NCBI RefSeq assembly: GCF_000496755.2
Contig: NZ_AYKS02000062.1
Span: 1 to 5,932, forward strand
Length of the DNA: 5,932 nt
Reading direction: 5' to 3'
Origin: Serratia sp. DD3
Lineage (GTDB): Bacteria > Pseudomonadota > Gammaproteobacteria > Enterobacterales > Enterobacteriaceae
Shown in pieces: positions 1-5,932 of the stretch. Position 1 is the stretch's first letter. Each line of letters opens with the position of its first letter. The notes under the pieces were generated by a model that was given only the letters and a program-made list of their open reading frames with translations, did not search any database and was not told the origin of the DNA. Both the position numbers and the translations under genes were made by a program.

Positions 1-1
1 T

Positions 2-3000
2 GATCTCTCCTGGTCGATGCAGCCGAACCTGCCGCTTGCGGATGGTGTGGCGGTGTTGACCGCAACAGAGCGCGATCCGGTCGGCAACACCACCGATAAG
101 TCATCGGCTTACAGTATTACCGTCAGTACAGTCCCACCGGCACCACCGGTGCTGGGGACGGTCATCGATAATCAGGGGCCAGGACCAGAAACGGTGGCAT
201 TGCAGCCAGGGGATATCACCAATGACAACACCCCGACACTGAACGGGACTGCGTTGCCAGGCGGCACGGTGACGGTTTACGACGGTAAGAATGAACTCGG
301 TACGGCCAAGGTAGACGACGAGGGTAAGTGGAGCTTTACGCCACAGCCTGCACTGGGTGAGGGTAAACATGACCTGACAGCGACGGTGACCAACAGTGTC
401 GGTGTCACCAGTGACCCAACCGGTGTCTTCAATATTGTTGTCGATACGCAGGCACCAGCACCGGCCACCAATTTGAAGGTGGAAGATAAGATGGGTGACG
501 AGCAAGGCGATATCCTTGCTAACAAAACTACCGACGACAGCGCGCCAGTCATCAGTGGTAAGGCTGAACCGGGCAGTGTGGTCCATATCTATGATAACGA
601 TAAGGAAATCGGTAGCGCGCCGGTGGATGACCAAGGGAACTGGAGCTTTAAGCCGAGCGACCCATTGGGTAATGGTCAACATGACCTGACCACGACCGTG
701 ACCGACAAGGCCGGTAACACCAGCGATGAAGGGCAACACCTGATCTTCAAAGTGGATGTGGATCTAACGAAGGTACTACTGACCGGTCTGGAAGATAATA
801 ACCCAGTCGATAAGGTGGAGCTGATAGCCCAGAACGGGGTGACGAATGATTCGCGTCCGACCCTCATTGGTACCGCGAAGGCGGGCAGTGTGGTTACAGT
901 CAGCGATGAACGCGGCATTCTGGGCAGTATCACTGCCGATAGCAAAGGTGATTGGCGCTTTACGCCAAATGAGGATATGGGCCAGGGTGAGCATACCTTC
1001 AGTGCCAGCGCCAAAGATCCGGCCGGGAATGTCAGTACCAGCGGTACCTGGGTGTTTACCGTCGATACGGTGGCACCGGGCGCGCCGTTTATCGACTCGG
1101 CAGCAGACAATGTGGGTGCGCCACAGCCGCAAGGCATGCTCAGCGGCAGTGCCACAGATGACCCCTACCCGGTCCTGACCGGTCGTGCGGAAGCCAACAG
1201 TGTGGTGATGGTGTATGACCAAACCGGCCTGTTAGGCTCAGCGAAAACCAATGACAGCGGTGTCTGGACGTTCAAGCCAATCAGTAGCCTGAATGAAGGC
1301 ACGCATGATTTTTACGTCAAGGCAACCGATGGGGCCGGTAACGTCAGTTTGCCATCGACAACCTTTACCCTGACGCTGGACTTCACGCCACCGGATGTGA
1401 GCAAGGTAGCGATCACTGAGGTTGTTGATCAGTATGGCTTGATAACCGGCCCGGTCAGCAAGGGTAACGTGTTGGATGATCGCAATCCGTTGGTTAACGG
1501 TACCGGTGCAGAAGAGGGTAATACCATCACGGTATACACCACCGATGGCGATGGTAATACCAAAGTCCTGGGCACCACCACCGTAGGCAGCAATGGCCAG
1601 TGGACGTTGACCGCTACGGGCTCACTGTATGACGGTAAAAACACGTTGACCGTGGAAGAGACTGACAAGGTAGGTAATAGCGCCAAGCCGAGCACCAGCT
1701 ATGACGTTATTATGTCATTGACCCCAGACGCTCCGGTTATCGACAGTATTATTGATGATACCGGCACTACCCGTATGGAGTTGGCCAACAACAGCCTGAC
1801 TAAGGACAATACGCCGACATTGAGCGGGACGTCTTCGGTGGCTGAAGGCGATATTATTACCATCTATAACGGTAATGCTAAGGTCGGTACCACTACTGCG
1901 GGCCCAGGTGGTAATTGGAGCTTTACACCAAACCCAGCATTGGTAGACGGTACTTACAACTTCAAAGTGACGGGGACCAACAAGGTAGGTCAGGAGAGTG
2001 CGCCGAGTGGTACTGAAACCATCACCATTGATGCGACGATTTCTGATGCGGCTATCAGCATCACGTCAATCAGTGATGACTTGGGTATCAGTAATACCGA
2101 CTTCAACACCAGCGATACCACGTTGTTGATTAACGGTACACTGAACAAGGCCCTGCTGGCAGACGAGTGGGTCGAAGTGAGTGTGGATGGCGGTGAAAAC
2201 TGGACCAAAGCGAGCAGCACGACCGCCAGCAGTTGGACGGTGGATCTGCAAAGCAAGCCGTTGACTTCAAAGGACTATACCATCCAGGCGCGTGTGGTTG
2301 ATAAGGCCGGTAATATTGGTGACACCGACTCACATGCGCTGACAGTGAGCACCGTGGCACCGAACCTGAATGGTTTGACCACCACTGCGGGTATTACCAC
2401 CGATACCGCTCCTGGCTTGGTGAAAAACGATCCGTTCAGCCACAGTGCGACGGCAACGGACACCAATATGATCACCCGTGACCGTACGGTGACCATCAAG
2501 GGTGCGTTGAGTGCTGCGCTGCAGAACGACCAGTATCTGCAGATCTCCTTTGATAATGGGAGTAGCTGGACCACCCTGTTGTCTGAAACCGGGACTAACT
2601 GGAGTCATCAGTTGGCTGCGGTCACTCAGAGCACCACCTTTGACTACCAACTGCGAGTGATTGATGCCGCCGGTAACCTGGGCACCAACGTCAATTTCAA
2701 GAGCAATTATAAGGTTGTGATTGATCTGGAAGCACCGAATGCGATCCTTGGTGCGCCTGAGGTACCGCAAATTGTTAACAGCACCACCACCTACACCTTC
2801 AACGAAGCCAAGTACGGTAAGGTTGAAGCAGGGGCGATTGTTTCACTGGTGAGTGATGTCAACGGTAATGGGACCTACCAGGAAGGGCTGGATCAGATTA
2901 TCGGCTTTGCCAAAGCGAATGATGACGGTACCTGGTCAATCAGCAGCACCATGCCAGCCGGCGCGCATAATCTGGCCTTTATGGTATGGGATGAGGCCGG

Positions 3001-5425
3001 TAACCGTTCTTCGTTAAGTACCTCTACCAGTATTGGGGTCACTGAGGGTACCGGTAATACGCTGATTCAGCAGAAGTGGGGCGGCACCACCGATTCAGAT
3101 GGCTATGGCCTGAATGCGGCAGCGGTGACTATCGGTAATAATGGCTTGTGGTCATTCTTCCAGAGTGCGCGTGCTTCAACCGGGTCAGGTCGGGCCAACT
3201 CCGGGCGTGTCTACAATATGCAAACCCAGGAGGATTACAGCTCAAACTATCTGGCTCAGCCAACCAAGCATGCTAATGGCACTACCGCTAATTGGATCGA
3301 CAACTATGGCCACTTTGTTAACTCGGCCACCTTTGCCGATATCAACCGTGATGGTTATACTGATGTCATGTCACAGGTCAGTGCTTACGATAACGGTGGA
3401 CACACTGCCTACTGGATGCAGAATGCGGATGGCAGTTACACGGCGAAATCGGTAAACCAAGGCGATCTTAACCACTTAGGGGGGGTGATAGCCTATGACC
3501 GCCACGGTGATGGCTATCTGGACTTTGTGTTGGCGGACTCAGCAGCAGATTCTACTTCATTCCTTAAGAACGAAAAGGGTGTGTTGAGCCCAGACGGCCC
3601 ACAAGGTCGCCCTGGTGGGGCAATTCCATCTAACTTGAGTCTTTTGCATGAAATTGGTGCAGTGGATATCGATAATAACGGTACTGTTGATATTACCGCA
3701 CATGTTGATAGGAATGGGGACACCGCGTTGGGGATCCTCTACAACCAAACCACCGCAACCAACTTGACCACATTTGGTAAAATAGCGGTGTACGGCTATG
3801 TTTTCCGTAATGATGGTCAGGAGGACTATGGTAATTTGTCGATCTCCATGACCTACGCCGACTATAACGGTGATGGTTGGTTGGACCTGTTCTTGAGCCG
3901 CGGTGCTAAAGGCGGTAATAACAATGAGGAAAGCCGTATCTATCTGAACGATGGCAACGGGGGCCTGAAAACGCAAGATGTTGATGCGTTATGGTTTGGT
4001 GACAAGATGGATGGTGGCACTTCACTGGCTGTGGACTGGAACCACGATGGTAAGATGGACATCATCGAAGTTCCACGCGAGAACTCCGGTTTGGGAGCTA
4101 ATGCAGGCAGCCCCACACTGTACCTCAACAAGGGCACCAATAAGTGGTGGGAAAGCACTGGTATTGCCTTGACCTCGGATAAGTATATCGACATAACCGG
4201 TGCAGTCGCCCTGGATTATGACTGGGATGGTTCAATGGACTTGGTGTTGTATCGTGCAGGCCCTGATGCAGCTGTGGTATCGAAAGATAACGCCTCACCA
4301 ACCTTGCTGGTGAAAAACACCAATATTGCCGCCGATGGTACCAGTTTGCAGATTCGTATTGTTGATGGCCAAGGTATCAATACCTTCTACAGCAATACCG
4401 TCAAGCTGTATAACTCGAAGAATGAGTTGGTAGCCACCCAGTTGATTAACCCGCAGGCTTCTGGCTCGAGCAACAGTATGGGTCTGGTGAGCTTCTTCGG
4501 GCTGGATCCGAATGAAGTTTACTCGGTACAGTTGTTGCGTATTACCAATGGCCAGACTGACCATGTGGGCGCAGAAACTAGCCAAGGCGGTTATACTAAC
4601 GCCACGGTGAATGAAACCTGGGGTGGGTTAACCACCGGTAAATCCCATGATGCTTATGTACTGACGGCGGAAAGTGACACTGCAGCCACCAAGACCACCG
4701 ATACGGGCATTGTTGGTACTGGCTATAACGACACCTTCTTTGCTTCAGCGGGTAACGATACCTACAACGGCAGTGGCGGCTGGAACCAGATTGTCAGTGG
4801 TAAGGCGGTCTGGAGTGCCACGGCTGGGATGGATATCGTTGATTACAGCCGTTCAGCAAGCGCTATCACCGCTAAACTCTGGGGGGGGACAGGTAAGGAT
4901 GGATCGGCCACAGGCCAGGGCGATGACATACTCAAAAGTATCGAAGGCTTGATTGGTTCTAGCCAGGGCGATAACTTTACTGACAACTCGGCTAACAACC
5001 TGTTTGAAGGCCGTGGTGGCAACGATACGTTCTACCTGACTAATGGTGGTAACGATACGTTAATGTATAAGGTCTTGTCAGGGATGGAAACTGACGGCAC
5101 CGGCGGTAATGGCAGCGATATCGTCCATGGCTTCCATGTAGGTGACGTGGTGACTGACAGTGATGCGGACCTGATTGACCTGAGCGATCTGCTGGACTAC
5201 AACGGCTCAATCTCCTTCTTCAAGGATGATGACAAGATAGAATTGGACTACTCTTCCCAAGGTATTCTTAAGTACCTGAAGGTGGAGAACGTCGGCTATG
5301 ACACGGTGATCAGTATTGATCGCGATGGTTCAGGCAATGCGAACGCCTTTACCAATGTCATTACGTTGGCTAATGTCCAGACTGATCTGGAAACGTTGTT
5401 GCAAAATAACCAAATTATTGTCTAA
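2..5425 (+). CDS. Giant Ig-repeat, VCBS-propeller type I secreted adhesin (3' part, 5' end outside window)
   Basis: The protein is probably a very large surface adhesin or biofilm protein, exported to the cell surface by a type I ABC/HlyD/TolC-type secretion system. The frame is open to the first base of the window. The residues before the first ATG (position 17) already read as Ig-repeat sequence (DLSWSMQPNLPLADG), so that Met is internal and the true start lies upstream. The 1,807 visible residues run: partial Ig repeat (1-44), six class-A Ig-like repeats (45-677), two class-B repeats (678-908), a divergent Ig unit (909-1013), a six-motif VCBS/FG-GAP region (1014-1429), a beta-rich module (1430-1569), RTX-like glycine/aspartate repeats (1570-1703) and a type I secretion target domain (1704-1807). 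No cysteine occurs, which fits export of an unfolded chain. The stop is TAA, closely followed by a terminator. BapA, LapA and SiiE are architectural analogues. The ligand and the N-terminal retention module cannot be judged here. Confidence 0.93.
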   Translation, partial: DLSWSMQPNLPLADGVAVLTATERDPVGNTTDKSSAYSITVSTVPPAPPVLGTVIDNQGPGPETVALQPGDITNDNTPTLNGTALPGGTVTVYDGKNELGTAKVDDEGKWSFTPQPALGEGKHDLTATVTNSVGVTSDPTGVFNIVVDTQAPAPATNLKVEDKMGDEQGDILANKTTDDSAPVISGKAEPGSVVHIYDNDKEIGSAPVDDQGNWSFKPSDPLGNGQHDLTTTVTDKAGNTSDEGQHLIFKVDVDLTKVLLTGLEDNNPVDKVELIAQNGVTNDSRPTLIGTAKAGSVVTVSDERGILGSITADSKGDWRFTPNEDMGQGEHTFSASAKDPAGNVSTSGTWVFTVDTVAPGAPFIDSAADNVGAPQPQGMLSGSATDDPYPVLTGRAEANSVVMVYDQTGLLGSAKTNDSGVWTFKPISSLNEGTHDFYVKATDGAGNVSLPSTTFTLTLDFTPPDVSKVAITEVVDQYGLITGPVSKGNVLDDRNPLVNGTGAEEGNTITVYTTDGDGNTKVLGTTTVGSNGQWTLTATGSLYDGKNTLTVEETDKVGNSAKPSTSYDVIMSLTPDAPVIDSIIDDTGTTRMELANNSLTKDNTPTLSGTSSVAEGDIITIYNGNAKVGTTTAGPGGNWSFTPNPALVDGTYNFKVTGTNKVGQESAPSGTETITIDATISDAAISITSISDDLGISNTDFNTSDTTLLINGTLNKALLADEWVEVSVDGGENWTKASSTTASSWTVDLQSKPLTSKDYTIQARVVDKAGNIGDTDSHALTVSTVAPNLNGLTTTAGITTDTAPGLVKNDPFSHSATATDTNMITRDRTVTIKGALSAALQNDQYLQISFDNGSSWTTLLSETGTNWSHQLAAVTQSTTFDYQLRVIDAAGNLGTNVNFKSNYKVVIDLEAPNAILGAPEVPQIVNSTTTYTFNEAKYGKVEAGAIVSLVSDVNGNGTYQEGLDQIIGFAKANDDGTWSISSTMPAGAHNLAFMVWDEAGNRSSLSTSTSIGVTEGTGNTLIQQKWGGTTDSDGYGLNAAAVTIGNNGLWSFFQSARASTGSGRANSGRVYNMQTQEDYSSNYLAQPTKHANGTTANWIDNYGHFVNSATFADINRDGYTDVMSQVSAYDNGGHTAYWMQNADGSYTAKSVNQGDLNHLGGVIAYDRHGDGYLDFVLADSAADSTSFLKNEKGVLSPDGPQGRPGGAIPSNLSLLHEIGAVDIDNNGTVDITAHVDRNGDTALGILYNQTTATNLTTFGKIAVYGYVFRNDGQEDYGNLSISMTYADYNGDGWLDLFLSRGAKGGNNNEESRIYLNDGNGGLKTQDVDALWFGDKMDGGTSLAVDWNHDGKMDIIEVPRENSGLGANAGSPTLYLNKGTNKWWESTGIALTSDKYIDITGAVALDYDWDGSMDLVLYRAGPDAAVVSKDNASPTLLVKNTNIAADGTSLQIRIVDGQGINTFYSNTVKLYNSKNELVATQLINPQASGSSNSMGLVSFFGLDPNEVYSVQLLRITNGQTDHVGAETSQGGYTNATVNETWGGLTTGKSHDAYVLTAESDTAATKTTDTGIVGTGYNDTFFASAGNDTYNGSGGWNQIVSGKAVWSATAGMDIVDYSRSASAITAKLWGGTGKDGSATGQGDDILKSIEGLIGSSQGDNFTDNSANNLFEGRGGNDTFYLTNGGNDTLMYKVLSGMETDGTGGNGSDIVHGFHVGDVVTDSDADLIDLSDLLDYNGSISFFKDDDKIELDYSSQGILKYLKVENVGYDTVISIDRDGSGNANAFTNVITLANVQTDLETLLQNNQIIV
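134..2032 (+). repeat. Six tandem class-A bacterial Ig-like repeats (adhesin stalk)
   Basis: Six units lie at about 134-448, 449-763, 764-1069, 1070-1381, 1382-1717 and 1718-2032, each 102-112 residues. The tail of a preceding unit occupies 2-133. The shared pattern is a DN-P-TL-G motif (NDNTPTLNGTA, TNDSRPTLIGTA, TKDNTPTLSGTS), then a G-VTVYD strand, a GxWxFxP strand (GKWSFTP, GNWSFKP, GDWRFTP, GVWTFKP, GNWSFTP) and an H-x-TD-AGN-S strand. Each junction carries a VDT-AP-like linker and an acidic DNxG-type loop (IDNQG, AADNVG, VVDQYG, IIDDTG). In related stalks such as SiiE, acidic junctions of this kind bind calcium and stiffen the rod; that is inferred here. The fifth unit is the most divergent, with GQWTLTA and an inserted TTDGDGN turn. 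At DNA level the units are clearly diverged. Confidence 0.88.
2033..2725 (+). repeat. Two class-B Ig-like repeats with DGGxxW motif
   Basis: Two units, about 2033-2353 (107 residues) and 2354-2725 (124 residues), keep the Ig-like beginning and the AGN ending but have a different core. The first reads LLINGTLNKALLADEWVEVS followed by DGGENWTKA, and the second has VTIKGALSAALQNDQYLQIS followed by DNGSSWTTL. Both finish with Y-x-x-R-V-x-D-x-AGN (ARVVDKAGNIG, LRVIDAAGNLG). The G-x-L-x-x-A-L-x-x-x-x-x-x-x-x-S-x-D-x-G-x-x-W pattern is shared by both and missing from the six upstream units, so these two form their own subfamily. They lie where the stalk meets the C-terminal head. The second unit has a longer N-terminal segment (TTTAGITTDTAPGLVKNDPF). 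The role is inferred to be structural. Confidence 0.8.
2726..3040 (+). other. Divergent terminal Ig-like unit with EF-hand-like Ca loop
   Basis: This 105-residue unit starts at LEAPNA and keeps the late Ig landmarks: DDGTWSIS, AGAHNLAFMVWDEAGNRSS. It is the last Ig-like unit before the propeller region. The first half is unlike the earlier repeats and contains SDVNGNGTYQEGLD from about 2852. There Asp, Asn, Asn and a distal Asp are spaced like an EF-hand-type or SdrD-B-type calcium loop. The fold call follows from the order of landmarks; calcium binding is inferred. Confidence 0.65.
3041..4288 (+). other. FG-GAP/VCBS repeat region, probable beta-propeller
   Basis: Six loops of the type D-x-N/D-x-D/N-G-x-x-D are visible: ADINRDGYTD (3335-3364), YDRHGDGYLD (3494-3523), VDIDNNGTVD (3662-3691), ADYNGDGWLD (3857-3886), VDWNHDGKMD (4031-4060) and LDYDWDGSMD (4211-4240). 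Their first aspartates are 53, 56, 65, 58 and 60 residues apart, which is the size of one propeller blade. Most motifs are followed by a hydrophobic strand (DFVLAD, DLFLSR, DIIEV, DLVLYR). Some are also followed by a second turn such as YLNDGNGG. In integrins and VCBS proteins these loops bind calcium within beta-propeller blades. A seventh blade could come from 3041-3330, which is rich in aromatic and Gly/Asn residues but has no full motif. Lying between stalk and secretion signal, the region could be a ligand-binding head; that role is inferred. Confidence 0.82.
4289..4708 (+). other. Beta-rich module after the propeller, ASPIC/UnbV-like by position
   Basis: The first half (about 4289-4549) alternates hydrophobic strands and turns: SPTLLVKNTN, SLQIRIVDGQGI, NTVKLYNSKNELVATQLIN, then GLVSFFGLDPNEVYSVQLLR. 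The layout resembles the small beta domain that follows VCBS repeats in CRTAC1/UnbV-type proteins, where a leading L-x-V-x-x strand comes before a V-x-L-Y-x-x-x-G-x-L strand. I cannot confirm the homology by eye. The second half (4550-4708) is a Gly/Thr/Ser-rich stretch with ETWGGLTTGKSHDAYVL. Its WGG motif echoes QKWGGTTDSDGYGL at 3071-3112, on the other side of the propeller. It is probably a structural cap or linker. Confidence 0.5.
4709..5110 (+). other. Degenerate RTX-like Gly/Asp repeats
   Basis: Imperfect forms of the calcium-binding GGxGxDxxx nonapeptide occur as VGTGYNDTFF, SAGNDTYNG, GQGDDILKS, GSSQGDNFTDN, GRGGNDTFYL and TNGGNDTLMY. None forms a long perfect tandem run. Between them lies a stretch carrying DIVDYSRSASAITAKLWGG, typical of the segment around RTX blocks in large type I secreted adhesins. 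In the RTX family these repeats fold on calcium after export and help pull the chain out of the cell. An 8-base G tract lies inside this block (4881-4888). Confidence 0.78.
5111..5422 (+). other. C-terminal type I secretion target domain
   Basis: The last 104 residues match the pattern of the type I secretion C-terminal target domain found in large Vibrio and enterobacterial RTX adhesins (VC_A0849 subclass). It begins GSDIVHGFHVGD, continues with DADLIDLSDLLDY, then LKVENVGYDTVISIDRDGSG, and ends with VITLANVQTDLETLLQNNQ and a short hydrophobic tail (IIV). In this family the uncleaved extreme C-terminus is recognised by the inner-membrane ABC transporter. The matching transporter genes are not in the window. 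The assignment rests on motif order recalled from the family. Confidence 0.85.
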
Positions 5426-5439
5426 TCAATAAGATGGGG

Positions 5440-5469
5440 GCCCACAGGGGAAACACTGTGGGCTCTTTT
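5440..5469 (+). terminator. Rho-independent terminator after the adhesin gene
   Basis: A perfect 8-bp stem (GCCCACAG at 5440-5447 with CTGTGGGC at 5456-5463) encloses an 8-base loop and is followed by TCTTTT. It begins 15 bases after the adhesin stop codon. The stem is GC-rich, but the T-tract is short and interrupted by a C, so some readthrough into the next gene is possible. Confidence 0.85.
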
Positions 5470-5563
5470 GCATAGCTGATCAACAGATTACAGATGACCT
5501 AATTAAGGGTGATGACAACGCCAGCAATTTATTGATATTGATGGATGAGATATCGCCCTGCAT

Positions 5564-5567
5564 GGAG
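5564..5567 (+). promoter_or_regulatory. Ribosome binding site for the downstream exported protein
   Basis: GGAG sits 6 bases before the ATG at 5574, which is good Shine-Dalgarno spacing. Two earlier in-frame ATGs (5541 and 5562) have no comparable site; the one at 5562 overlaps this GGAG. The site therefore decides the start, and the protein from 5574 opens with a normal signal peptide. Confidence 0.75.
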
Positions 5568-5573
5568 ATTTTA

Positions 5574-5932
5574 ATGAAAGCTCTTGGTAATAAATTCAAG
5601 TACGCCACTATCGTGTCATTAATGTTAGCCAGCGGATGGTGTTCTTTACCAGCTTCTGCGCAGGAGGGACTCTCTGGTGGGCATAACAATACGGTGTCTA
5701 CGGTGTTAGATGCCAATGGGCAGACCGCTGGTTCAGGGACCATTGCAAACGGTTATCGTCCTGTCGGAGAGGTTGTGCCGGAGTTGTCGCAAATTGTCTT
5801 CTACTATCCTGAAGGTAAACTTCCTGCGACGGTTTATGTGGATCGTCAACTGCAATCGGTACTATTGCCTGGCGAGTATACGGTCTTTTGTGTTGTCCCT
5901 GGTGGGCACGCCATTGAGTCCTACTTCCAGGA
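5574..5932 (+). CDS. Exported envelope protein, N-terminal part (possible OmpA-family partner of the adhesin)
   Basis: Only the first 119 codons are present; the frame runs off the window. The start at 5574 is supported by the GGAG 6 bases upstream. Residues 1-29 form a Sec signal peptide: basic start (MKALGNKFK), hydrophobic core (ATIVSLMLASGW) and a type I cleavage site after PASA (A29, then QEG). The Cys at residue 23 is not in a lipobox, since the preceding SGW does not fit. The mature part starts with a Gly/Asn/Thr-rich stretch. A compact beta-like segment follows (IVFYYPEG, TVYVDRQLQSVLLPGEYTVF, VVPGGHAIESY), with the Y-x-V-D, L-x-x-G-x-Y and P-G-x-H spacing seen in DUF2846/PEGA-like small beta modules. 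An OmpA-like peptidoglycan-binding domain may follow, as I recall for genes beside similar adhesins, but none of it is visible. The terminator upstream suggests at least partly separate transcription. Confidence 0.7.
   Translation, partial: MKALGNKFKYATIVSLMLASGWCSLPASAQEGLSGGHNNTVSTVLDANGQTAGSGTIANGYRPVGEVVPELSQIVFYYPEGKLPATVYVDRQLQSVLLPGEYTVFCVVPGGHAIESYFQ

Noticed and set aside
17..19. ATG as the start of the large gene
   Set aside because: The frame is open to the window edge and the codons before it already encode repeat sequence. No ribosome binding site or signal fits, so this is an internal Met in a partial gene.
101..739. 212-codon open frame on the minus strand
   Set aside because: It lies wholly antisense to the Ig repeats, has no recognisable domain, and its composition reflects the complementary codons of a repetitive gene.
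2330..2770. 146-codon open frame on the minus strand
   Set aside because: It is antisense to class-B Ig repeats, with no start signal or family features; it is a shadow of the coding strand.
134..3040. Long DNA repeats or a CRISPR-like array
   Set aside because: The periodicity is at protein level (about 105 codons). The DNA copies are diverged and there are no short identical repeats with spacers.
3557..3976. 139-codon open frame on the minus strand
   Set aside because: It is antisense to the VCBS motifs. Its Ile/Val-rich segments come from the reverse complement of Asp/Asn/Gly codons, not from a real membrane protein.
5532..5554. Possible promoter with TTGATA as -35
   Set aside because: TTGATA is a good -35 match, but the only -10-like hexamer (GATATC) is about 11-12 bases away instead of 16-18, so it is not a credible sigma-70 promoter.
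5634..5642. Lipobox around Cys23 of the downstream protein
   Set aside because: The residues before the Cys are S-G-W; Trp at -1 does not fit the lipobox, and a normal signal peptidase I site (ASA, then Q) follows.
5480..5743. 87-codon open frame on the minus strand across the intergenic gap
   Set aside because: It overlaps the well-supported start, signal peptide and ribosome binding site of the + strand gene and shows no domain.

Overview
The window holds the 3' part of one very large adhesin-type gene and, after a short intergenic gap with a terminator, the 5' part of a second gene. Both are on the + strand. Mixed base composition near 50% GC, the domain style and the gene order suggest a gammaproteobacterium, most likely Enterobacterales and perhaps the Yersinia/Serratia group. 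That placement rests on recalled family resemblance, not on a search.

Region 1 (1-5425) is a single open frame that enters from outside the window. The 1,807 visible residues contain no cysteine. In order they show: the tail of one bacterial Ig-like repeat; six class-A Ig-like repeats of about 102-112 residues (134-2032); two repeats of a second Ig-like class (2033-2725); a divergent Ig-like unit with an EF-hand-like calcium loop (2726-3040); a region with six DxxxDGxxD-type FG-GAP/VCBS motifs spaced 53-65 residues apart, probably a beta-propeller (3041-4288); a beta-rich module (4289-4708); degenerate RTX-like glycine/aspartate repeats (4709-5110); and a C-terminal type I secretion target domain (5111-5422). 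This is the layout of a BapA/LapA/SiiE-like giant surface protein exported C-terminus first by a type I secretion system. The N-terminal retention region lies outside the window.

Region 2 (5426-5573) is a 148-base gap. It holds a strong rho-independent terminator just after the adhesin stop and a good ribosome binding site before the next gene. I saw no convincing promoter.

Region 3 (5574-5932) starts a gene for an exported protein with a clear Sec signal peptide and a small beta-rich N-terminal module. It runs off the window. Next to such an adhesin it may be an envelope partner (an OmpA-family protein is my best guess), but the part that would decide this is not visible.

The points most worth a second look are the predicted propeller placed between the Ig stalk and the secretion signal, and two poly-G tracts (7 and 8 bases) in the coding sequence, where a one-base slip in either direction would stop translation before the secretion signal.
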